Below are positions 56,871 to 64,000 of a stretch of 64,000 bases of DNA, piece by piece (position 1 is the first letter of the stretch; the number at the start of each line of letters is the position of its first letter). Both the position numbers and the translations under genes were made by a program. Where the stretch lies: positions 434,001 to 498,000 of the forward strand of contig JADQWC010000526.1 of assembly GCA_017979445.1 (NCBI GenBank), written 5' to 3'. The DNA is from Akebia trifoliata (Eukaryota > Streptophyta > Magnoliopsida > Ranunculales > Lardizabalaceae). Under the pieces are notes generated by a model. The model saw only the letters and a list, made by a program, of their open reading frames with translations. It was not told where the DNA came from and searched no databases.

Positions 56871-58190
56871 GACAGGTTCTACGTACAAACCTACCTGAAA
56901 ACATATATAAAAACAAAAGACATAGGCTATTAGATCTTTACCAGGGTGGACGGCTCAGATCTATTTTTACATGTGTAAATTGCTTTACAAGATTGATACA
57001 TAAATTCTTGGTCAATTGCAACGCCCTCCCTCTACGAAGCTCTCTTTTAAAAAAAGATACCATGTGTCAAAAAGATAAAAATAGATTGGATGGATGAAAA
57101 CCAAAAAAACCAAAAAGAGTGAAGTGAAGCTCTGGAATAAAAGACAAAAGCTACTTTGAGCACATGAAGTTGAAATTATAGGGTCTCATGGATTATTATC
57201 TGTAATAGGATTTTAAAGTTACCACCAACAATTTCTTATTTTTCAACTCCTTTTTCTAATTTGTAACCTTATATGACAATTTGGCTTTGAACCAATTTCT
57301 TACCATTATTTTGATGTTAAATGGTGTCGATGCTGCAATGTATTTCTAAGATATGTAGTTATTTTTTCTATCATGCATGTTGGGCACCTTTAGTCTCCAT
57401 GGTTTCAAAACTCGTCCGAGACCGAGACGAATCGTCACTTAACTCGGTATTGAGGCTGAACGATACAAACACACAAGTCAACTTTTTGAATGAAATTTAA
57501 TACCTCACGTTCATTTTGAAATTTTTGGATGAGACGTCTCAAACGTATCAGAAAACTTGTCCGAGACGAGACGCAAAACCAAGTTATTAAACCATGTTGG
57601 TCTCTAATTCAACAATATCCAATTGTAATTAATTTGTTTCACTCAAACCAACTGGTGTGAAGGGGCATGAATTCTAATGCTCTATTAAAAGGATCCTAAT
57701 TTACATTCTCAATGATCTTTGGAATGATAATTGAATAGGAATGTTTGATGATGGCGCATTTGATAAGTGTCGGATCGACCCTTACCAAAACAAGTTGAGG
57801 TTTTAATTTTATTTGTTCTCATTCATTATCACATCATACATTACGAACAAGGTGAGTGAAAATGGATCTTTAGTTAGATTTCGAAATGTGCAAGTAATTG
57901 GCCTTTTGAGAACATTGGCGTTCTCTAACCACAACCAGAAACGCAACTTATTTCATTAAGAGTCTGTACATAGTTTTGGGGGAAGTAGATATTCAGAGAT
58001 GTTTTTTTCTTTTTTTTTTCATTTTTTGGCTGAAGTAAAAGATGAGTCCATTAAAGGTTATTTCCTAATTATTGGGTAGAGGGGAGCTAAACCTCATGAC
58101 CCACCCCTCGGTAATAATGTTGCACCCCTCCCACTTTTTCTTTTAAAACCAAAATCATTAATTAGGAAGATTCGGTTTCTCCCTCTTTGT
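56871..58190. other. Intergenic, dispersed repeat at 57400-57590
   Basis: No gene recognised. 57400-57590 carries actcgtccgagaccgagacg-type words related to the repeats near 22900 and 36130. Confidence 0.45.
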
Positions 58191-58246
58191 GGAGAAGAGT
58201 ATTGAATCACCATACTTTCTGTGTGTAGGTATTCCTCTAGGATTTA

Positions 58247-59693
58247 ATGGCAGCCTCTTCGGTTGGAGTTTCTTGGAAAGATCTTCTAAAGTGTGATAGT
58301 CCTTCTTCGATAGAGAAGAGACTTGATTTTTTTCCTGAAGTATTCAAGGGCGATACGATTTTGTTGCCCGAAGAGGAAATAAACTCTGAAGCAGCAAGAT
58401 GGGAGAATTCTCTGGTGGGATATCTTCTAGGGAAACGGCTTTACTTTCATGGATTAAAAATTGTTGTTCAAAGGATGTGGAAAATAAAAGGTAATCTGGA
58501 AATGTTATCCATGGAAGATGGATTTTTTTATTTAAATTCAGCAATTCAGAGGACTGTAATATGGTTCTTAATTCGGCAGTATGGAGTATTGGAGGAAGAC
58601 CATTAATTTTGTGAAAATGGTCTGTGGATGCTAAACCTATGCATGAAATGCTCTCTTCGATTCCAATTTGGGTTTGGCTTCCGCAATTACCAATTCATTT
58701 TTGGTCCCAATCTGCTTGGGCTGTATAGGAAGCAAAATTGTAATTCCTTTGCATTCGAACGAGGCTACTGCGAATAGATCTCGACTTGGGTTTGCTCGTA
58801 TTTGTGTAGAGATTGACTATCTCTGTAAATTTCCAGACATAGTAGTTCTAGAGAGGGAGAATGGAGCGAAGTATAATCAACGAATTGTTTATGAATGGAA
58901 GCCGAAGCCATGTAAGGTGTGCGCAACCTTTGATCATAGTCATGACCAGTGCCCGAAAGTGAACAGAAAGAACCCTGTAATTACGGTCTCTGCTTGGGCT
59001 GCAAAGCAGTCAGGAGTTAAAGTAATTGCAACTGATGTAAATTCAGTTGAACTGGGCGGTAAAGAGGCTGAAATAGGAGCAAATATGGTTGGTTTGGGTG
59101 AGTTTGGGGATGATGCAGATGCAGTCAGGGAGGATCGCAGTGGAGAAGAAAATAATGACGTGGCTTTAACAAATTCCGAAAATGTAGGATTTTCAAATTC
59201 GAACTCAACATGTGGTTTGGAGTTGGGTGGAGAAACAGAATCGTTTGTGAGAGAAAAAAATCTGGTGCCGTATTCCACTCCAACTAAAGATGGATGGAAT
59301 CTCGTAGTTGGGAGACGTGGGTCTTCATCAAAAAAACCTGGAATGGATATGGGTATACCAATTGGAGCAGAGCAAAATGTTGGAGCAGAGAAAGAAGTGG
59401 ATAATCCGGAATTGGCAGCTAGTCTTGAGGTTGTTCTGAACGTCCAACCAATGCACATTGAAAACTCTTTTCAAGTACTGGATCATGAAGCAGCAAAAGG
59501 AGGAAAAGAACCTGGTCTATTGGCTGAGAACAGTAATTATGAAGCAACAGAGTCTGCTATCAATGGTAATTCTAAAATTGTCAAAAAACAAGGTGGAAAA
59601 AATATGAGGAAGAAGAAAGTGGTGGAGGTCGCTAATAGAACCACGAGATCGAAATCTATCCCTAGTGAGGGAAATCAAATTAATAGTTCTTAA
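58247..59693 (+). pseudogene. LINE ORF1 protein (DUF4283-like plus CCHC zinc knuckle), frameshifted
   Basis: It begins MAASSVGVSWKDLLK. The N-terminal DUF4283-like part runs in frame to about 58530, then shifts at a T-run. In the new frame NSAVWSIGGRPLIL is followed by a stop (TGA) and WSVDAKPMHEMLSSIP by another (TAG near 58727). The frame from 58668 carries the zinc knuckle CKVCATFDHSHDQC (C-x2-C-x4-H-x4-C, about 58909-58956) and a long hydrophilic tail rich in Glu, Asn and Lys. In the family ORF1 binds the LINE RNA to form the retrotransposition particle. It ends TAA at 59691-59693, overlapping the ORF2 start. Confidence 0.85.
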
Positions 59694-60673
59694 TGTCAGT
59701 GATAATGTGGAATGTTCGGGGAATGAATTATGCGCGAAAGAGAAGGGCGATTAGAGACTTCATTAGTGATGAGAAGGTTGAGTTGATGGGGTTTTGTGAG
59801 ACAAAAATTCAGATTGCAGATGCAGAAAAATTTCAAAAACGGTTGTGTAAAAATTGGAAATTCATCGATAACTATGAGTCTCACTTTTATGGACGGATTT
59901 GGGTGGGCTGGAATCCATTGTATTTTTTTGTGCAAAAGATGTTCAAATCAAGTCAAGTGACCCATTGCAAAGTTACTAGGATTCGGGATGGTTTTGTTAG
60001 TATTATGTCGTTTTTGTATGCTGAAAATTTTGAAAATGATAGAAGACTGTTATGGACAGACCTTAGCCACTTAGTCACGGCGGAACCATGGATTGTATTG
60101 GGAGATTTCAATACGGTTAGATTCCAAGAAGAGAAGGTAGGAGGGCGCCCTGCTTCAAGACGATCAATGCGTGATTTCAATGACTTCATAAATACGATTG
60201 GTGCTCAAGATTTGAGGAGAAATTCTGACTGGTTCTCATGGAGTAATAAATCTATAGGAGGTCGACGTATTCTTTGTAGGTTGGATAGGGTGTTAATAAA
60301 TATGGCATGGATGGTTAAATTTCCTCAGATGTTGCTGAATTATTTACCATGTGAAGTTTCGGATCATGCCCCATTGAAATTGGAATTTCCAAGGAATTCT
60401 GCTGGTGGACCGAAAGTTTTTAAATTTTTTTCGATGTGGATAGGCAAACCAGGATTGCGAGAAGTGGTGTTCAATGCGTGGAATCAGGAAATTATGGGTA
60501 CTCCAACGTTTAGACTCACAAGAAAGATTCGTGCGGTGAAAAACTCCATAAGAGTATGGAATAAGAATTACTTTGGTTCTATTCATAGTCGAAAAGAAGA
60601 AGCAAAGGATAAATTGTTTCGGATTCAAAACCAAATCCAGAGAGAGCCGATGGACAATAATCTTCAAGGCTAG
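59693..60673 (+). pseudogene. LINE ORF2, AP-endonuclease domain
   Basis: MSVIMWNVRGMN (Asn of motif I), VELMGFCETKI (Glu), VLGDFNTVRF (Asp, Asn) and VSDHAPL (terminal SDH) are the catalytic motifs of the L1 APE-type endonuclease that nicks target DNA. All are present. The frame ends at TAG 60671-60673, just before the linker to the reverse transcriptase. ORF2 continues in the same element but with stops between 60673 and 60908, so the polyprotein is broken here. Confidence 0.9.
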
Positions 60674-60908
60674 GAGGTGGGGGCTTTGAGGGTCTATAAT
60701 TCTGAGTTAGACAATGAAGAAAGTATGTACAGACAAAAATCAAGGGTTCAATGACTTCAAGAAGGGGATAGAAATACACGGTTTTTTTACTCATCAGTAG
60801 CCGCGAATATTGCGAAGAATGGGATTATGGAGTTGATTACGGATCAAGGAGCATTACTCAAAGATGAAGAAAAAAATGGGATAGTGGGCTACTCAATTTT
60901 TTTCAGCT

Positions 60909-62138
60909 ATGTTTCGAAATCCGAATCCTACTGTAAGTATGCAAGTGCCTTTTATTTCAAAATTTTCTGAAGAACATGTGCAAATTTTATCAAGTCCTAT
61001 TACAAGGGAGGAGATAAAATCTGTTATATTTGCTTCCCCAAGGAATAAATCTCCAGGACCAGATGGATTTGGGGGTGAATTCTTCGTCAATTTTTGGGAT
61101 ATTGTGGGAGATGATGTGTGTGTGGCAGTGTCGGATTTTTTTAAAAAGGGGAAGTTGTTGAAGGAAATAAATGCCACTTTAGTTTGTTTAATCCCAAAGG
61201 AAGAGAATGTCAATCGTTTTGAAAAATTCAGGCCCATTGCACTTTGCAATTTTATATACAAGATCATTTTCAAGTTACTAGCAAATAAGTTAGCCGTTTG
61301 CCTTCCTGATATTATTTCTCCTAATCAATCAGCTTTTATTAAGGGGAGAAAAATCCAAGACAATATTCTTCTTGCCCATGAAATGGTCCATAATTTTCAT
61401 AGTTCAAAATCTCCTGAAGCCTTTTGTGCCAAAATTGATATTATGAAAGCCTACGATTGTGTTAACTGGGGCTTTTTGAAATCAATACTCCTTCAATTAG
61501 GTTGTCCTTCAATTTGGATAGATCGAGTTATTGAATGTGTGTCAAGTCCCAGCTTTTCTATTTTTATTAATGGCACCTCTCATGGGTTTTTCAAAAGTGA
61601 AAGAGGTCTAAGACAAGGAGACCCACTTTCCCCTTATTTATTTACGATGATTATGGAAGCCTTCTCTTGTATCCTTAATCAATTTGTTTCTTCAAATTAT
61701 CTGAGTATTTCTAAAGTTATGGGCAGTCTAAGAGTTTCCCATCTGATTTTTGCTGATGATGTTCTAATTTTTTCTAACAATGATGAATCGTCAGTAAAGT
61801 CTATTCGAGATATTCTGAACTCTTTTTACAACGTTTCTGGTCTCCAAATTAATGAAGCAAAAAGTCAGATTTTTTTCAGTGAATCATGTAAAAATCAGAA
61901 TATTATTCTTGATTCTCTTGGATTCTCTAAGGGAAGTCTTCCTATTAAATATTTGGGTCTCCCTTTATTTTCTTCAAGACTATCTCATACGCTATGTCAA
62001 CCTTTGATTGATAGAGTATCTAAAAGGGTTGAGGGGTGGAGAGCAAATCTATTGTCGTATGCGGGTAGACTTAAACTAATCAAATCTGTTTTATCTAGTT
62101 TTCAAGTCTTTCAATATTCCGGTGAGTGTTTTGAATAA
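60909..62138 (+). pseudogene. LINE ORF2, reverse transcriptase domain
   Basis: An open stretch of 409 codons contains the non-LTR reverse transcriptase motifs: SPGPDGFGGEFF (motif 0/1), FRPIALCNFIYKIIFKLLAN, NQSAFIKGRKIQDNILLAHE, KIDIMKAYD (first catalytic Asp), GLRQGDPLSPYLF, and HLIFADDVLIF (FADD form of the YxDD box), then LPIKYLGLPL of the thumb. All catalytic aspartates are retained. The frame is lost at about 62110, where the sequence shifts and continues downstream. Confidence 0.92.
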
Positions 62139-63806
62139 GATTGAGAACATTCTAAATAATTTTTTGTGGAGTGGTCCATCCCTTGTGCGTTCTATTCATC
62201 CGATTAGTTGGGCTAGAGTTTGCAAAGCTTATGGGAAAGGAGGACTTGGCATTCGACGTCTAAGAGATATAAATAAAATTGGTATGGCAAAATTGTAATG
62301 GAGAATGGTGGAAAACAATTCCTTTTGGGCGGAGTGGATGAGGAAGAGATATGTGGGGGATGCCAACCTCCAAACAATGCTTCTTGGGCATGGAGAGGCA
62401 TCTTAAATGAGAGAGAATTGGTTAGAAAGCATGTTCGATTTCCAGTTGGAGATGGGAAAGACATACATTTGGAAAGATCTTTGGATACAAGAAGGGAGCA
62501 TTATTTCTAGATTTGGAAATAGAGTTATAAATCAATTTGATAGTCATTCAAGTGCAGTTATTCGAGACTTTATTGTGGAAAGAAGGTGGGTGTTTCCAAG
62601 ACCATACAATGATCGTATGCAAACAATTATTGATCTTATTTCAGCAAAACCAATTCCTAAAATGTTGATGAGGGATAGAATAGTTTGGAACCTAACATCA
62701 AACAGCCAATTTACTTCGAAATCGGCTCACAAAGCGCTATGTGAAAGGCAAGAGTCAATGGGCTGGAAGAAAATTATTTGGAATAATTATATTCCAAGAT
62801 TTTCCTTTATTGTGTGGTTAGCGGTTCAGAAGAAGCTATCTACAGTGGAAAATCTGAACAAGAGGGGTTTCAAATGGGTGTCTCGATGTGCCTTGTGTTA
62901 TAACCATCAAGAGACAAATGACCACTTGTTCTTTCGTTGTTTATATACACGATGGATTTGGACTCAATGTTTGAAGAAGTTTGGAATTTTAAGAACAGGA
63001 ATAGGATCAATAGAAGATGAAGTACAGGTGATCAAGAGTGTGCAAATTCAATGTAAACAAATTATGCAAATGCTTCATGCATCCTTTTGTGCCATGGTTT
63101 ACTTTTGTTGGAAGGAAAGAAATCAAAGAATTTTTGAAGACATTAAGAAATCAAAAGAAGTTGTATTGACACAGGTTGGCGAGGCGATAAAAATTCGGTT
63201 TGATGGTTTTTCAATTGAGGACAGATTCATGCATACTTATATGCAGATTTTAAATAATTGGAGTTGTTGTTATTCCATTGTTAAATCAGTTACAAAACAG
63301 ATATGTTGGTCAAAACCAAAGGAGAACGTTGTGAAGATAAACACAGATGGAGCTCGATCTTTACAGGGGTCAGGATTTAGATTTATTGGAAGAAATAGCG
63401 TTGGGTCAATGCTTTTTGCAGGCTGGAGTAATATTGCAGCAGATGATATTATTCAAATTGAACTTCAAGCAATACTAGAGACGATGAGGTTTGCTAGTTC
63501 AAGGGGATTGAATCAACTTCTGATTTCTTCAGATTCATTATATTCAATCAAATGCATAAAAAAAGAAATCATTCCATCATGGAAATATGATGAAAAGTTG
63601 CTGGAAATTGTAGAACAGAGATTTTTTTTGCGGATTGTTCTTTTGAATTTGTTTGGAGAGAAACAAATCGGGCAGCGGATTTTTTAGTGAAACAGGGCAC
63701 TTTTTCAAATGGTTTTTTTTTTGTTGATGAAGAAATGTGTAATGTTCCTCAAGAACTTTTGAGAATTATTGAGGAAGATTTATCTTGTATTTACACTCGA
63801 CAATAG
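62139..63806 (+). pseudogene. LINE ORF2 C-terminal part: zf-RVT and RNase H domains
   Basis: After the shift near 62110, the frame reads IENILNNFLWSG-type sequence, then from 62407 (MRENWLESMFDFQLE) the zf-RVT region WKKIIWNNYIPRFSFIVWLA and CALCYNHQETNDHLFFRC. From about 63330 follows a plant-type RNase H: INTDGA (first Asp), IELQAI (Glu), SSDS (second Asp), then after a further shift near 63640 FVWRETNRAADFLVK (last Asp) to TAG 63804-63806. RNase H at the ORF2 C-terminus is typical of a subset of plant L1 elements. At least two frameshifts are present. Confidence 0.88.
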
Positions 63807-63861
63807 TGTTTTCAGGGTGGGGTCCCTTTAACCCCAGCTTATCAATCAAAAAAAAAAAAAA

Positions 63862-64000
63862 TTTATTTTTCTATTTAATGATTTTAAAGCCACTTCCATC
63901 ATGTTTTCCCATGTTGATAAAGAAACCCAATTATTTGCTAGCAAATCACACCAAGAGTTGTTAGAAATAAAATTCAAATAGAAATACAGTTAAAATAAGC
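63862..64000. other. Sequence beyond the LINE poly(A) tail
   Basis: No gene or repeat boundary seen in the last 139 bases. Confidence 0.5.

Larger units (their letters stand above)
58200..63861 (+). mobile_element. L1-type LINE retrotransposon, nearly full length, degenerate
   Basis: Two coding regions in the standard order (ORF1 with a CCHC knuckle, ORF2 with endonuclease, reverse transcriptase, zf-RVT and RNase H) are followed by a short 3' UTR and a poly(A) run at 63848-63861 preceded by cagcttatcaatc. ORF1 stop and ORF2 start overlap in TAATG (59691-59695). Frameshifts and stops occur in both. The exact 5' end and target duplication could not be located. Confidence 0.9.

Noticed and set aside
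58940..59458. A 172-codon minus-strand open frame.
   Set aside because: It is the mirror of LINE ORF1, whose zinc knuckle and charged tail are on the plus strand.
60893..61273. A 126-codon minus-strand open frame.
   Set aside because: It overlaps the start of the LINE reverse transcriptase on the plus strand and has no motif.

Overview
The window looks like a nuclear DNA segment from a flowering plant, probably not a grass. It is AT-rich, has spliceosomal introns, and carries plant-only families: a ZAR1-type NLR immune receptor, a STIG1-type secreted peptide, a DRM methyltransferase fragment and a receptor-like kinase fragment. It also carries plant transposons of nearly every class. Genes are sparse. 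Only two protein genes look intact: the single-exon NLR at 23922-26543 (+) and the STIG1-like gene at 41713-42204 (-). No rRNA gene, functional tRNA or CRISPR array was seen.

Layout. 1-1272: an LTR-like remnant, then the terminal part of a CACTA element. 1273-5650: non-coding DNA with fold-back MITEs, one of them split by a 1,335-bp solo LTR with a 5-bp target duplication. 5651-11774: a 6.1-kb CACTA transposon with a CTT target duplication that carries exons of at least three host genes (proteasome subunit RPN10, a DRM-type DNA methyltransferase UBA region, a Pumilio repeat region). A related unoccupied target site lies at 12552-12740. 12780-18490: two copies of a leader-like module, the second interrupted by a chain of fold-back elements separated by (TA)n. 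14400-24136 and 28025-37373: two collinear copies of a segmental duplication, each with a small copia-like element lacking coding sequence. The first copy ends in the intact NLR, the second in an NLR cut off after about 70 codons. 37375-39128: an LTR-like block joined to the last two exons of an S4-domain RNA-binding protein gene.

39660-48930 holds the STIG1-like gene and several defective DNA transposons (Harbinger-like, hAT with an 8-bp target duplication, hairpin elements). 48931-56715 is a second, unrelated CACTA element (TTG target duplication) that landed inside a hairpin element and carries pieces of alpha-COP, TORMOZ/UTP13 and a receptor-like kinase. 58200-63861 is a nearly full-length but frameshifted L1-type LINE with endonuclease, reverse transcriptase and RNase H regions and a poly(A) tail.

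The main story is transposon-driven gene shuffling around an immune-receptor locus. Two independent gene-capturing CACTA elements each hold several host-gene pieces, all on the same strand, and a family of (TA)n-associated elements is built from ~90-bp perfect-looking hairpins that could feed small-RNA pathways. All assignments are from reading the sequence and from knowledge of the families; no database search was run.
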